A stretch of DNA of 64,000 nt. It comes from Tenacibaculum sp. GTDB taxonomy: Bacteria; Bacteroidota; Bacteroidia; Flavobacteriales; Flavobacteriaceae. Location: NCBI GenBank assembly GCA_022448525.1, contig JAKVCX010000004.1:501403-565402 (forward strand), in the 5' to 3' direction. Position 1 is the first letter of the stretch; each line of letters begins with the position of its first letter. This document shows, one piece after another, positions 42,549 to 51,569 of the stretch. The notes under the pieces are model-generated. The model was not told the DNA's origin. It was given only the letters and a program-made list of their open reading frames with translations, and did no database searches. The translations under genes and the position numbers were made by a program.

Positions 42549-44291
42549 TTAGTTACACTCTTTTTTAAGTTTAAGTGTGTTTTGTTGATAATCTACCAAA
42601 TGAACTTTCTCATTATCATCAAACGTAACTATATACTCATCAACTAATTGCGATGGTAAATCAGAAGAGTTAATTACAACTCCAGTAGATCCATCATTTA
42701 ACATCATCACATCCCACTCTCCGCTGTAGTTTGCTCCATTTCCTTCTGCAACGAATGTTCCGTCTTCTTTAAAATCAAAGTAAATTGGAAATTCTTGTGT
42801 AACATCAACACCATCTAATTCAAAGTAATATACTGACCACCAGCATTCTTTCATTGCGTTTTTAACACGCTCAACTTGGTTATCAGTTCCTGGGTTATTA
42901 TCACAAACTCTTTCTAATTTTAATGTGTGTTCTTGTTCACCTTGTAATACCATTTTATTTTCATTAAGATCTGCTAATAAATAGTAATCATTAATATCTC
43001 CTGTTAAAGTTTGCGATGATAAAGTAATTGCAATTCCTCCTGTTGCTATTTCCTGAGCAACCCAAGTTCCTTCATGCAAATCCTGATCGTTACCAGTTGT
43101 CATAATAAATGTTCCATCTTCTTTAAAATCAAAGTGATAGTCGTGGTATTGAGCTGTTAAGTCTTCACCTCCAACTTTTAAATAATACATATACCACTTA
43201 CATTCTTTAATGAATTCTTTTACTTCAGCTAAGTTGCTACTGCTTGGACAATCTTTTACAATTTTAATAAAATTCCCTGCTTCATCGAACATTTCTAAGA
43301 AATTATCTCCACATTCAACAACTTTCCAACTTCCATTAAAGTCTTGATAATTTGAATCTAATTGAACATACGAATAATCACCTTCCTTAATAACTGTCCA
43401 AGCTCCACTTGCTTCCTCAACTCCATTTGGATTCGTTACAACAAAAGTAAAGTCATCTTTAAAATTCACTTTTAAGTTTGTGTTTCCATTATCATTTCTG
43501 ATTTCCCAGAAACATTCTTTTAAGTTTGACTTGATAGAATTAACATCACAATCTAAATCATCGTCATCATAATCATAATCATCATCTTCGTCACAAGTAT
43601 CTTTTGCTTGATTAATTGTAGTAATCAATTCTTCATTATTATTTACTGAAACTGTCGAACCATCAGCTAATACCATTGTTACAGGAAAATTCAAACTTGC
43701 TAAAGTTGCATCATCTAAATTCTCTAAGAACACATATAACTCCTGATCATTATTGATTGTTTTTGTGTCAATTACGTCGAACGAAGTATTGAAAATTGAG
43801 ATTGAAATAGGATATTGAAAATCAATACATTCGATATCATCATCAGGCTCATTTTCACCAACACAAGACTTAATTAATTCTTCTAATTCTGCTTGGCTAT
43901 TAATCGTAGTTTCTGTAAAATCTCCAGAAATAATTGTTATCGGAAATTGAATATCTAATTTATCAATATCATCAGCAAATTGATCATAAATATCTTCTAT
44001 CAAATCAAAATCTAACTGAGAATTTATAGTAACTTCGATATCATTTACAATAACTGTTACTGGTAATTTAACTTCTAAACAATTTGCTTTATCAATAATA
44101 TTATCAACTGAACCATCATTAGTTGCAGTTTTAGCCATTAATTTACTTACTTCCGAAGTAGTATTAAAAGATTGGTTATCATTTGGTTGAGAGATGTCTA
44201 TTGCTTCTTGCTGACATGAAAAAAAGCTTATCAGTACAAAAACTGATATCGCTAAAAATTTTAAGGGTTTTAGGTTTTTTAAAGTTTTCAT
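42549..44291 (-). CDS. Large repeat lipoprotein divergent from sigma/FecR/TonB operon
   Basis: A 580-residue lipoprotein counted from the ATG at 44291 (a longer frame begins only with TTG at 44300). The signal ends in ISFFSC (Cys26). Two repeat families follow. The first is four ~40-residue units at about 71-233, each with a F/L-P-V/I-T strand, a hairpin, and I/VN(S/N).(Q/E)(E)L (LPVTVIVNDIEVTINSQ, FPITIISGDFTETTINSQ and so on). After an Asp-rich linker (233-249) come three lipocalin-like units at about 251-348, 355-463 and 473-580, each starting K(E)C(F/K/W)W and carrying NFK/DFK-D/EDGTF. It is not recognised as any characterised protein. The position and shared upstream motif link it to the adjacent signalling operon. 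Confidence 0.7.
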   Translation of the reverse strand: MKTLKNLKPLKFLAISVFVLISFFSCQQEAIDISQPNDNQSFNTTSEVSKLMAKTATNDGSVDNIIDKANCLEVKLPVTVIVNDIEVTINSQLDFDLIEDIYDQFADDIDKLDIQFPITIISGDFTETTINSQAELEELIKSCVGENEPDDDIECIDFQYPISISIFNTSFDVIDTKTINNDQELYVFLENLDDATLASLNFPVTMVLADGSTVSVNNNEELITTINQAKDTCDEDDDYDYDDDDLDCDVNSIKSNLKECFWEIRNDNGNTNLKVNFKDDFTFVVTNPNGVEEASGAWTVIKEGDYSYVQLDSNYQDFNGSWKVVECGDNFLEMFDEAGNFIKIVKDCPSSSNLAEVKEFIKECKWYMYYLKVGGEDLTAQYHDYHFDFKEDGTFIMTTGNDQDLHEGTWVAQEIATGGIAITLSSQTLTGDINDYYLLADLNENKMVLQGEQEHTLKLERVCDNNPGTDNQVERVKNAMKECWWSVYYFELDGVDVTQEFPIYFDFKEDGTFVAEGNGANYSGEWDVMMLNDGSTGVVINSSDLPSQLVDEYIVTFDDNEKVHLVDYQQNTLKLKKECN

Positions 44292-44364
44292 GATTATCAA
44301 TTATTTTTATCTAGGTTTAAATTATTAAATGAGGCCTGCTTTTAATTGAAACAATTCTCTTTTA

Positions 44365-44377
44365 AAAATTCCTACCC
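44365..44377 (-). promoter_or_regulatory. Shared GGGTAGGAATTTT motif upstream of lipoprotein gene
   Basis: The minus strand reads GGGTAGGAATTTT, 74 bp before the lipoprotein ATG. The identical 13-mer lies on the plus strand upstream of fecR at 44947-44959. It may be part of the promoter or leader recognised under the adjacent ECF sigma factor. Confidence 0.4.
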
Positions 44378-44422
44378 CTGTTTCCATTTTTTTTTAATTT
44401 TAGAAAAATTTTTAAAATTTTA

Positions 44423-44938
44423 ATGAAAGAATCTACCGACAAAGATATATGTAATGAAGGGCTATTTGCGTCTTTCTTCAATAAGCACTCAAAAGCACTT
44501 TTTAATTTCCTGTATTATAAGTTTGGTGAAAAACTTAATCCCGAAGATAAGGTACAAGAAGCTTTTTTGAAAGTATGGCAAAACTGTCATAAGATTACAC
44601 CTGATAAAGCAAAAAGTTTTTTGTACACGACAGCGAATAATTTAATGTTGAATCAAGCTAACCATGAAAAGGTAAAATTAAAATACGCTGAAATTCCCCA
44701 AAAAAGCCATACAAATGAATCACCTGAATACGTAATGGAAGAAAATCAGTACATGGAAAAAATTCAAAATGCACTTTCCAAGTTAACTGAAGCACAAAGG
44801 GTTGCTTTCTTATTAAACCGTGTTGAAGGTAAACGTTTTAAGGAAATTGCTGAGATTTTGAATATTTCAACAAAGGCCGTTGAGAAGCGTATTTATGGAG
44901 CTTTGAAGAAATTAAGAGAAGATATTGAAGGATTATAA
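44423..44938 (+). CDS. ECF RNA polymerase sigma-70 factor (FecI-like)
   Basis: A 171-residue sigma factor with regions 2 and 4 only. Region 2 spans about 15-80 (LFNFLYYKFG, DKVQEAFLKVWQN, AKSFLYTTANNLMLN). Region 4 spans about 115-168 (LSKLTEAQRVAFLLNRVEGKRFKEIAEIL, then the recognition helix TKAVEKRIYGALKKLR). It is typical of Bacteroidota ECF sigma factors paired with a FecR anti-sigma. It is the first gene of a three-gene cluster and is divergent from the repeat lipoprotein gene, 131 bp away. Confidence 0.93.
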   Translation: MKESTDKDICNEGLFASFFNKHSKALFNFLYYKFGEKLNPEDKVQEAFLKVWQNCHKITPDKAKSFLYTTANNLMLNQANHEKVKLKYAEIPQKSHTNESPEYVMEENQYMEKIQNALSKLTEAQRVAFLLNRVEGKRFKEIAEILNISTKAVEKRIYGALKKLREDIEGL

Positions 44939-44946
44939 TAATATAA

Positions 44947-44959
44947 GGGTAGGAATTTT
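44947..44959 (+). promoter_or_regulatory. Shared GGGTAGGAATTTT motif upstream of fecR
   Basis: An exact 13-bp copy of the motif found upstream of the divergent lipoprotein gene. It lies 21 bp before the fecR ATG and just after the sigma gene stop. Confidence 0.4.
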
Positions 44960-44980
44960 AGAAACTAATCTGTTATATTT

Positions 44981-45886
44981 ATGAGTATTAGTATGGAAAA
45001 AGCAGAATTAATAAAAAAATGGTTGGATAATAACTTAAATCCAGAAGAGCAAAAACTATTTGAAGCTCTTGAGGATTATAATGAATTGATTCAACTTTCA
45101 GATAAATTAAAACAATTTAAGGCTCCTGATTATAAATCAGATGGAGTACTTGAAAATATTGTAGCGACTAAACAATCGAAAAAAGGTAAATTAATTTCCT
45201 TTAATTTTATTAGTAAAATAGCAGCGATTTTTGTTATTGGATTTAGTTTGTTTTACTTTTTTAAAGACAACGACACCAAGATTAATACGCTAGCTTCGAA
45301 CAAAATAAATGCACAACTACCTGATAATTCTCAGGTAAGGATTAATGCACTTTCTTCAATTTCTTTTAATGAGAAAACATGGAAAGACAGTCGAGAAGTC
45401 TCTTTAGAAGGAGAGGCATTTTTCAAAGTTGCCAAAGGATCTAAGTTTAATGTGCATACAAGTAACGGAACAGTAACTGTTTTAGGTACAGAGTTTAACG
45501 TTAAAAATAGAAACAACGATTTTGAAGTTATTTGTTATGAAGGTTCCGTATTAGTTGAATCAAATAATATTTCAGAAACCTTAGCTCCAGGTGATTATTT
45601 CAAATCAGGTAAAATATTTAGGAATAACATAAATGTTAGTTCTCCAAGCTGGATTAATAATGAAAGTAGCTTTAAAAGTGAACCTTTCATTAAAGTTTTA
45701 CAAGAATTTGAAAGACAATATGATGTGAAAGTTAAAGTTGAAAATATGGATACTTCCCTCCTTTTTACTGGTAAATTTATTCATAATGATATTGAAACAG
45801 CTCTAAAAGCATTAACATTACCATTCAATTTAGTTTCTGAACAAAACAACAATACTATAATATTAAAAGGTGAACGTAAAAAGTAG
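44981..45886 (+). CDS. FecR-family anti-sigma factor
   Basis: A 301-residue inner-membrane protein. A cytoplasmic sigma-binding N-terminus (1-70) is followed by one membrane segment (about 75-94, IAAIFVIGFSLFYFF), a periplasmic FecR beta domain (about 105-205; LPDNSQVRINALSSI, VTVLGTEFNVKNR, CYEGSVLVESNN) and a C-terminal STN-interacting type domain (about 225-298). In FecIR-type systems it holds the sigma factor until the outer-membrane receptor signals ligand. A second Met at residue 5 is an alternative start. The TonB receptor gene begins inside its last 17 bp. Confidence 0.92.
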   Translation: MSISMEKAELIKKWLDNNLNPEEQKLFEALEDYNELIQLSDKLKQFKAPDYKSDGVLENIVATKQSKKGKLISFNFISKIAAIFVIGFSLFYFFKDNDTKINTLASNKINAQLPDNSQVRINALSSISFNEKTWKDSREVSLEGEAFFKVAKGSKFNVHTSNGTVTVLGTEFNVKNRNNDFEVICYEGSVLVESNNISETLAPGDYFKSGKIFRNNINVSSPSWINNESSFKSEPFIKVLQEFERQYDVKVKVENMDTSLLFTGKFIHNDIETALKALTLPFNLVSEQNNNTIILKGERKK

Positions 45887-48182
45887 ACTATTTTTATTAC
45901 TTTATCTACTGATTTTCAACTTCTTTACTTCTTTCCCTCAGCAACAAACGCAGGATAAAATTCCGCTCCGTGAGGTTTTAGAGGTACTTCAAAAGAGGTA
46001 TGGAATTAGTTTTTCGTACGCTGATAACACAATAAAAAACAAATACTTAACGCTTCCAAAAGAGAATATTTCACTTTCGGAAGCTCTGTCTTTCATAAGA
46101 GAAAATACGAAGATTCAATTCGAAGAATTAAACGACTCTACATTTGTACTCAGAAATAGAAAACAGCAAAAATATCGAGGCAACTTCATCGAATTTGAAC
46201 CTCTTGATGAAGTTTTAGTTCAAGGATATTTGACTTCTGGAATTAGCAAAAACTCAGATGGATCAATAGATTTAGAAACAGATAAACTAGGAATTTTACC
46301 GGGTTTAATTGAACCAGATGTTTTACAAATAATAAACTCATTTCCAGGTGTAATTACTGTAGATGAAAGTATTTCTAACATCAATATTCGAGGCGGAACT
46401 CACGATCAAAATCTAATTTTATTTGATGGAATACGAATGTATAAATCTGGTCATTTTTTCGGTTTAATTTCTGCATTTAATCCGTATTTAGATTATGATA
46501 TTAATCTTTCTAAAAGTGGAAGTAGTTCAAAATATGGAGAAAGTATTTCAAGTGTAATTGACATGAAATTACCCGATGAAGTGAGTGAAGAAACAAAAAC
46601 ACAATTCGGAATCAATATGATAAATATTGATATAATGTCTAGAATTCCACTATCACAAACAACAGAAATACAAATTGCTGCAAGAAGATCTATTACCGAT
46701 TTTATCAACACTCCTACTTACAATCAATACTTTAAACGAGCTTTTCAAGATTCTGATTTAAGTGCTTTGTTGAATAATAATAGTGTGCTAGTTAAAGATG
46801 AAAACTTTAAATTCCACGATATTTACAGTAAGTTCATTTGGGATATTAGCAGAGATGATAAACTGAAATTAGTATTTCTTAATATTGAAAATGATTTATC
46901 TTACAATCAGAAACTAACAGGATCAACTGGAGATTTAGAAGTAAGCAGTGAATTGAATCAACAAAGTTTTACATCTGGAATTACTTATGAAAAACAAATT
47001 CATGATGATTTTAAAGTTTCAGCTCAAAAATATTTTACTCACTACGATTTATCATCAAGCAATGCTGATTTATTAAACGATCAGAACTTAATCCAAGAGA
47101 ATGTTGTTCAAGATAATGGGATAAAGATCGATGCTGCATATAATTTTAATAACTCAACATCTTTTCTATCTGGTTATCAGTTCTCACAAGTTGCAATTAG
47201 TAATTTAGAAGATGTTGATCATCCAGCGTTTAGAAGATATATAAAGCAAGTTTTGCTATCTCATGCTGTATATGGTCAATTCAATTATACAACGGATAGA
47301 ATTCAGCTTAAAACAGGAGCACGCCTGACTTATTTTGATAAGTTTAAAAAGTTTTCTCTAGAACCTCGAATCACATTCAATTATAAATTTCTAAATAACT
47401 TCAGTTTATTAGCAACAGGAGAACTGAAAAGTCAATCAGTATCACAAATCATTGATTTGCAAGAAGATTTTCTTGGAATTGAAAAAAGACGTTGGGTTTT
47501 AGCAAACGATAACGACATTCCCTTAATTACAAGTAAACAAGCCAGTTTAGGAGTATTTTATAAGAAAAATGATTTACTTATTAGTGGTGAATTTTATCTG
47601 AAAAATGTTAATGATATTAGTGCTAGAAGTCAAGGTTTTCAAAATCAATTTCAATTTGTAAATGATATCGGAAATTTTACCGTTAAAGGTTTTGACTTTC
47701 TAATTAACAAGCGATTTCAGAACTTTAATACCTGGATTAGTTACAGTTATAATGTAAACAACTATGACTTCGCTAGTTTAAATAATGCCGAAAGCTTTCC
47801 GAATAATGTAGATGTTCGAAGTGTTATAAATATTGCAGCAAATTATACTTACGATGATATTAAACTCGCTCTAGGATTAAATTGGCATACTGGTAGACCG
47901 TATACCAAACCATTACAATCAGATAATTCGATTATAAGAACAATCAATTATGACAACCCCAATAGCTCACGTTTAAATGATTATTTAAGATTCGATGCTT
48001 CATTACAATATCAATTTAAAATTGGAAGCACACGTGCTTCTTCAGGTGTTTCGGTATGGAGTGTTTTAGATAAAAGAAATATTTTAAATACTTATTTTGA
48101 TTTAGACAACAATCAAATAAATCAAGTAGAAAATACTTCTTTGCGCATTACACCAAATGTAAGTTTCAGACTTTATTTCTAA
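45870..48182 (+). CDS. STN-domain TonB-dependent transducer/receptor
   Basis: A 770-residue outer-membrane receptor with a signal peptide (1-24). A secretin/TonB N-terminal (STN) signalling domain follows at about 30-95 (IPLREVLEVLQKRYGISFSYAD ... FVLRNRK). A plug domain runs from about 110 (LPGLIEPDVLQIINSFPGV, INIRGGTHDQNLILFDGI), and then a beta-barrel ends in NVSFRLYF. The start is GTG at 45870, preceded by AAAAGG and overlapping the fecR end. STN-bearing receptors pass an outer-membrane signal to FecR. The carboxypeptidase-like domain often found between STN and plug in Bacteroidota is absent, and there is no SusD partner, so this is not a standard glycan-uptake pair. The ligand is unknown. 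Confidence 0.9.
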   Translation: MNVKSRLFLLLYLLIFNFFTSFPQQQTQDKIPLREVLEVLQKRYGISFSYADNTIKNKYLTLPKENISLSEALSFIRENTKIQFEELNDSTFVLRNRKQQKYRGNFIEFEPLDEVLVQGYLTSGISKNSDGSIDLETDKLGILPGLIEPDVLQIINSFPGVITVDESISNINIRGGTHDQNLILFDGIRMYKSGHFFGLISAFNPYLDYDINLSKSGSSSKYGESISSVIDMKLPDEVSEETKTQFGINMINIDIMSRIPLSQTTEIQIAARRSITDFINTPTYNQYFKRAFQDSDLSALLNNNSVLVKDENFKFHDIYSKFIWDISRDDKLKLVFLNIENDLSYNQKLTGSTGDLEVSSELNQQSFTSGITYEKQIHDDFKVSAQKYFTHYDLSSSNADLLNDQNLIQENVVQDNGIKIDAAYNFNNSTSFLSGYQFSQVAISNLEDVDHPAFRRYIKQVLLSHAVYGQFNYTTDRIQLKTGARLTYFDKFKKFSLEPRITFNYKFLNNFSLLATGELKSQSVSQIIDLQEDFLGIEKRRWVLANDNDIPLITSKQASLGVFYKKNDLLISGEFYLKNVNDISARSQGFQNQFQFVNDIGNFTVKGFDFLINKRFQNFNTWISYSYNVNNYDFASLNNAESFPNNVDVRSVINIAANYTYDDIKLALGLNWHTGRPYTKPLQSDNSIIRTINYDNPNSSRLNDYLRFDASLQYQFKIGSTRASSGVSVWSVLDKRNILNTYFDLDNNQINQVENTSLRITPNVSFRLYF

Positions 48183-48196
48183 TATTTAGAGCATAA

Positions 48197-48227
48197 AAAA
48201 ACACCATCAAAAAATGACAGTGTTTTT
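48197..48227. terminator. Bidirectional terminator
   Basis: The stem AAAAACAC (48197-48204)/GTGTTTTT (48220-48227) with further inner pairing TCA/TGA lies between the convergent TonB receptor and fabG genes. Confidence 0.65.
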
Positions 48228-48252
48228 CATATATATTTAACTTTTTTGCTTT

Positions 48253-48999
48253 TTAAGTAAGCATTCCTCCGTCAACAGATAATGTTTGACCTGTAATGTA
48301 AGCACTCATATCAGAAGCTAAAAACACACATGCATTTGCGATATCTTCTGGAGTTCCTCCACGTTTTAAAGGAATTTCATTTCTCCATCCTTCAACTACT
48401 TTCTCATCAAGTTTTGCCGTCATTTCGGTTTCAATAAAACCAGGAGCAACAACGTTACTACGAATATTTCTTGAACCTAATTCTAAAGCCACGGATTTAG
48501 AAAACCCAAGAATTCCTGCTTTAGAAGCTGCGTAATTTGCTTGTCCAGCATTTCCTTTTAACCCAACAACAGAACTCATATTAATGATTGACCCCTTACG
48601 TTGTTTCATCATTGGACGAATTACTGCTTTAGTTAAGTTAAAAACAGATTTTAAGTTTACTTCAATAACCTTATCAAAATCATCTTCAGAAATTCTCATT
48701 AATAAGTTATCCTTAGTGATTCCTGCATTATTTACTAAAACGTCAATCGTTCCGAACTCTTCTAGTACGCTTTTAGCTAAATCTTGTGCTGCATCAAAAT
48801 CAGCTGCATTCGATTGAAATCCTTTAGCTTTTACACCTAACTCAATTAATTCGTTTTCTAAAGATTTCGCAGCATCTAAAGATGAACTGTAAGTAAAAGC
48901 TACATTAGCTCCTTGTTTTGCAAACTCTAATGCTATTCCTCTACCGATTCCTCTAGTAGCACCAGTAACTATAGCTGTTTTATTTTCTAAAAGTTTCAT
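48253..48999 (-). CDS. fabG: 3-oxoacyl-[acyl-carrier-protein] reductase
   Basis: A 248-residue short-chain dehydrogenase. The NADP-binding motif is TGATRGIGRGIA (12-23), followed by NNAG in VLVNNAGIT, the catalytic Ser in INMSSVVG, and the Tyr-Lys pair in YAASKAG. The C-terminal YITGQTLSVDGGM is typical of FabG. It performs the first reduction of fatty acid elongation. Other SDR substrates are possible, but the motif set and length fit FabG well. It is separated from sucD upstream by a hairpin terminator. Confidence 0.9.
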   Translation of the reverse strand: MKLLENKTAIVTGATRGIGRGIALEFAKQGANVAFTYSSSLDAAKSLENELIELGVKAKGFQSNAADFDAAQDLAKSVLEEFGTIDVLVNNAGITKDNLLMRISEDDFDKVIEVNLKSVFNLTKAVIRPMMKQRKGSIINMSSVVGLKGNAGQANYAASKAGILGFSKSVALELGSRNIRSNVVAPGFIETEMTAKLDEKVVEGWRNEIPLKRGGTPEDIANACVFLASDMSAYITGQTLSVDGGMLT

Positions 49000-49032
49000 T
49001 TTATTTAATTAGTTGTTTGTAAATGTAAAAAG

Positions 49033-49058
49033 AATTCCCGCTAAAAAACGGGAATTTA
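49033..49058 (-). terminator. Terminator after sucD
   Basis: The stem AATTCCCG (49033-49040)/CGGGAATT (49049-49056). On the minus strand it is followed by T-rich sequence, 28 bp after the sucD stop. Confidence 0.7.
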
Positions 49059-49083
49059 TATTATCTAGAAATATTTGAATGGC

Positions 49084-49959
49084 TTATCCTAAAACCTTTG
49101 CTACCATTTCTCCAATTTTAGCTGGTGATTCAACAACGTGAACTCCATTTTCAGCTAAAATCTTCATTTTTGCTTGTGCAGTATCATCAGCTCCACCAAC
49201 GATTGCTCCAGCATGCCCCATTGTTCTACCAGCAGGTGCAGTTTGACCAGCAATAAATCCAACAACTGGCTTACGGTTTCCATCAGCTTTAATCCAACGA
49301 GCAGCTTCAGCTTCTAATTGACCTCCGATTTCTCCAATCATTACGATAGCTTCAGTTTCTTCGTCATTCATTAATAACTCTACAGCTTCTTTAGTAGTAG
49401 TTCCAATAATTGGGTCTCCACCAATACCAATTGCAGTAGTAATACCGTAACCTTGTTTTACAACTTGATCAGCCGCTTCATATGTTAAAGTTCCAGATTT
49501 AGAAACAATACCTACTTTACCTTTTTTGAAGATAAATCCTGGCATAATTCCAACTTTAGCCTCTTCTGGAGTAATAACTCCTGGACAGTTAGGTCCAACT
49601 AAAGTACAATCTTCTTTAGCATCAATATAAGATTTCACTTTTACCATATCTGCAGTTGGAATACCTTCAGTAATACAAATAATTACTTTAATTCCTGCTT
49701 CAGCAGACTCCATAATTGCATCAGCAGCAAATGCTGGTGGTACAAAGATAATAGATGTATCTGCTCCTGCTTTTTGCACTGCTTCATCAACAGTATTAAA
49801 TACAGGCTTTCCTAAGTGCTCTTGTCCTCCTTTTCCTGGTGTTACACCACCAACAATGTTAGTACCGTAATCAATCATTTGACCAGCATGGAAAGTACCT
49901 TCACTTCCTGTAAAACCTTGTACAATAATTTTTGAATCTTTATTTACTAAAACGCTCAT
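49084..49959 (-). CDS. sucD: Succinyl-CoA synthetase, alpha subunit
   Basis: A 291-residue subunit. The CoA-binding Rossmann part is [18 protein letters not shown] near the N-terminus. Other visible blocks are [32 protein letters not shown] and [10 protein letters not shown], and the phosphohistidine H249 in [10 protein letters not shown]. It forms the substrate-level phosphorylation step of the TCA cycle together with SucC. The beta subunit gene is not adjacent, as is usual in Flavobacteriaceae. A TATTTTTG promoter element lies 27 bp upstream on the minus strand, so it can be transcribed apart from the lipid A cluster. Confidence 0.95.
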   Translation of the reverse strand: MSVLVNKDSKIIVQGFTGSEGTFHAGQMIDYGTNIVGGVTPGKGGQEHLGKPVFNTVDEAVQKAGADTSIIFVPPAFAADAIMESAEAGIKVIICITEGIPTADMVKVKSYIDAKEDCTLVGPNCPGVITPEEAKVGIMPGFIFKKGKVGIVSKSGTLTYEAADQVVKQGYGITTAIGIGGDPIIGTTTKEAVELLMNDEETEAIVMIGEIGGQLEAEAARWIKADGNRKPVVGFIAGQTAPAGRTMGHAGAIVGGADDTAQAKMKILAENGVHVVESPAKIGEMVAKVLG

Positions 49960-49985
49960 CGGTTTGTTTTTTATTTATAGTGTAG

Positions 49986-49993
49986 CAAAAATA
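49986..49993 (-). promoter_or_regulatory. -7 promoter element for sucD
   Basis: TATTTTTG on the minus strand (a TAnnTTTG match), 27 bp upstream of sucD. Confidence 0.5.
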
Positions 49994-50027
49994 GTTTTTT
50001 AATTGAGTATAACCAATTAAATTATTG

Positions 50028-50948
50028 TTACTTTTTATCTTTCTTTACTTCGTTTTTAACATGTACGATTTCTCGCATTTTTTGTCGATATTCTTCTTGT
50101 GGAGTACCGAAATAAATTCCTTTTTTTAGTGATTTCATTACGCCTGTTTGTGCCATAAGAACTGTACCTTTTTCAATTCTTAACCCACTTACTACTCCAA
50201 CTTGTCCCCAAATAGTTACTTCATCCTCTATCACAGTACAGCCAGCAATTCCTGTTTGTGCTGCGATTAAACATTTTTTACCAATAATTGTATCGTGACC
50301 AACATGAACCTGATTATCAATTTTAGTTCCTTCTCCAATTGTGGTATCTCCAGTCACTCCTCTATCGATCGTGCAAGAAGCTCCTAGATCTACATTATCT
50401 TCTATTACAACTCTACCTCCAGAGACTAACGGATCAAATCCTTCTGGCCTTTTCTTATAATAAAACGCATTACTTCCAAGAACTGTATTGGAATGAATAG
50501 TAACATTATCTCCAATTACAGCATCATTATTTATGGAAACATTAGCATGAATAATACAGTTTTTACCGATTTTCACATTCTCACCAATAAAAACATTCGG
50601 TTGAACAATTGTATTCTCTCCAATTATAGCTGAATCAGCAATACTTTGTTTGGAAGCAATAAACGGATTGAAATGTTTTGTGATTCTGTTAAAATCTCGA
50701 AATGGATCTTCAGAAATTAATAATGCCTTTCCTTCTGGACACTCAACTTCCTTGTTAATTAATATAGTAGTAGCCTTTGAATTTAAGGCTTTGTCGTAAT
50801 ATTTGGGATGATCTACAAATACAATTTCACCCTCTTCTACGACATGAATTTCATTGATTCCTGTAATTTCAAAACTGGGATCTCCAACATAATTTAATCC
50901 AAGAAGTTCTGAAATTTGCTTTAGTGTTTGTTTCGTTTTAAATTTCAT
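50028..50948 (-). CDS. LpxD-like UDP-3-O-acylglucosamine N-acyltransferase paralog
   Basis: A 306-residue left-handed beta-helix acyltransferase. The N-terminal LpxD-type uridine-binding domain is [25 protein letters not shown]. Many hexapeptide repeats follow ([19 protein letters not shown]...), with catalytic-type His in QVHVGHDT. It is shorter than the LpxD encoded at 53741 and has an unusual insertion [16 protein letters not shown] in the coil. It lies 44 bp downstream of efp after a terminator hairpin. It may acylate UDP-glucosamine with a different chain, or act on another sugar nucleotide; the true LpxD of the pathway is more probably the other copy. Confidence 0.82.
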   Translation of the reverse strand: MKFKTKQTLKQISELLGLNYVGDPSFEITGINEIHVVEEGEIVFVDHPKYYDKALNSKATTILINKEVECPEGKALLISEDPFRDFNRITKHFNPFIASKQSIADSAIIGENTIVQPNVFIGENVKIGKNCIIHANVSINNDAVIGDNVTIHSNTVLGSNAFYYKKRPEGFDPLVSGGRVVIEDNVDLGASCTIDRGVTGDTTIGEGTKIDNQVHVGHDTIIGKKCLIAAQTGIAGCTVIEDEVTIWGQVGVVSGLRIEKGTVLMAQTGVMKSLKKGIYFGTPQEEYRQKMREIVHVKNEVKKDKK

Positions 50949-50956
50949 GACATAAA

Positions 50957-50978
50957 AAATCCCGCTTTAGCGGGATTT
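50957..50978 (-). terminator. Terminator/attenuator between efp and second lpxD-like gene
   Basis: The perfect 9-bp stem AAATCCCGC (50957-50965)/GCGGGATTT (50970-50978) with loop TTTA. On the minus strand it is followed by TTTTTTATG, the run reaching the next gene's start region, so read-through may set expression of the downstream gene. Confidence 0.75.
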
Positions 50979-50992
50979 ACTATTTTAAAAAG

Positions 50993-51559
50993 TTACGCTT
51001 TTATTCTCTCTGAATACGCTCCTTTTTCAGTATCAATTTTAATTTTATCTCCTTCATTAATAAATAAAGGAACATTTACTCTTGCTCCAGTTTCAACTGT
51101 TGCTGGTTTAGTAGCATTTGTCGCTGTATTACCCTTAACTCCAGGTTCTGTATGAGTTACTTCTAAAATTACGTGCGATGGCATTTCCACAGATAAAGGC
51201 ATGCTATCTTCTGTATTAATTAAAATTGTAACTACTTCTCCTTCTTTCATAAATTCAGATCCGTCTACAACTTTTCTTTGTAAAGTAATTTGGTTGTAAT
51301 CATCCGTATTCATGAAATGTAAATCATCTCCTTCGGCATATAAATATTGAAATTTATGAGTTTCAACACGAACGTCTTCAATTTTATGTCCTGCAGAAAA
51401 CGTATTATCAATTACTTTTCCTGTTGTTACACTTTTTAATTTAGTTCTTACGAAAGCAGGACCTTTTCCTGGTTTTACATGTAAGAATTCTATAATTTTG
51501 AATATATCACTATTGTACTTAATACAAAGTCCTTTTTTAATATCTGAAGTTGATGCCAT
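50993..51559 (-). CDS. efp: Elongation factor P
   Basis: A 188-residue three-domain factor of standard length. The N-terminal KOW-like domain carries the loop KPGKGPAF with Lys32 at the tip, the site modified in other bacteria. The second and third OB domains include the signature GEVVTILINTEDSMPLSVEMP and the C-terminal GDKIKIDTEKGAYSERI. It relieves ribosome stalling at polyproline. Its place inside the lipid A gene cluster is a known Bacteroidota arrangement rather than a functional link. It begins 10 bp after lpxA. Confidence 0.95.
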   Translation of the reverse strand: MASTSDIKKGLCIKYNSDIFKIIEFLHVKPGKGPAFVRTKLKSVTTGKVIDNTFSAGHKIEDVRVETHKFQYLYAEGDDLHFMNTDDYNQITLQRKVVDGSEFMKEGEVVTILINTEDSMPLSVEMPSHVILEVTHTEPGVKGNTATNATKPATVETGARVNVPLFINEGDKIKIDTEKGAYSERIKA

Positions 51560-51569
51560 TTTTTATTGA

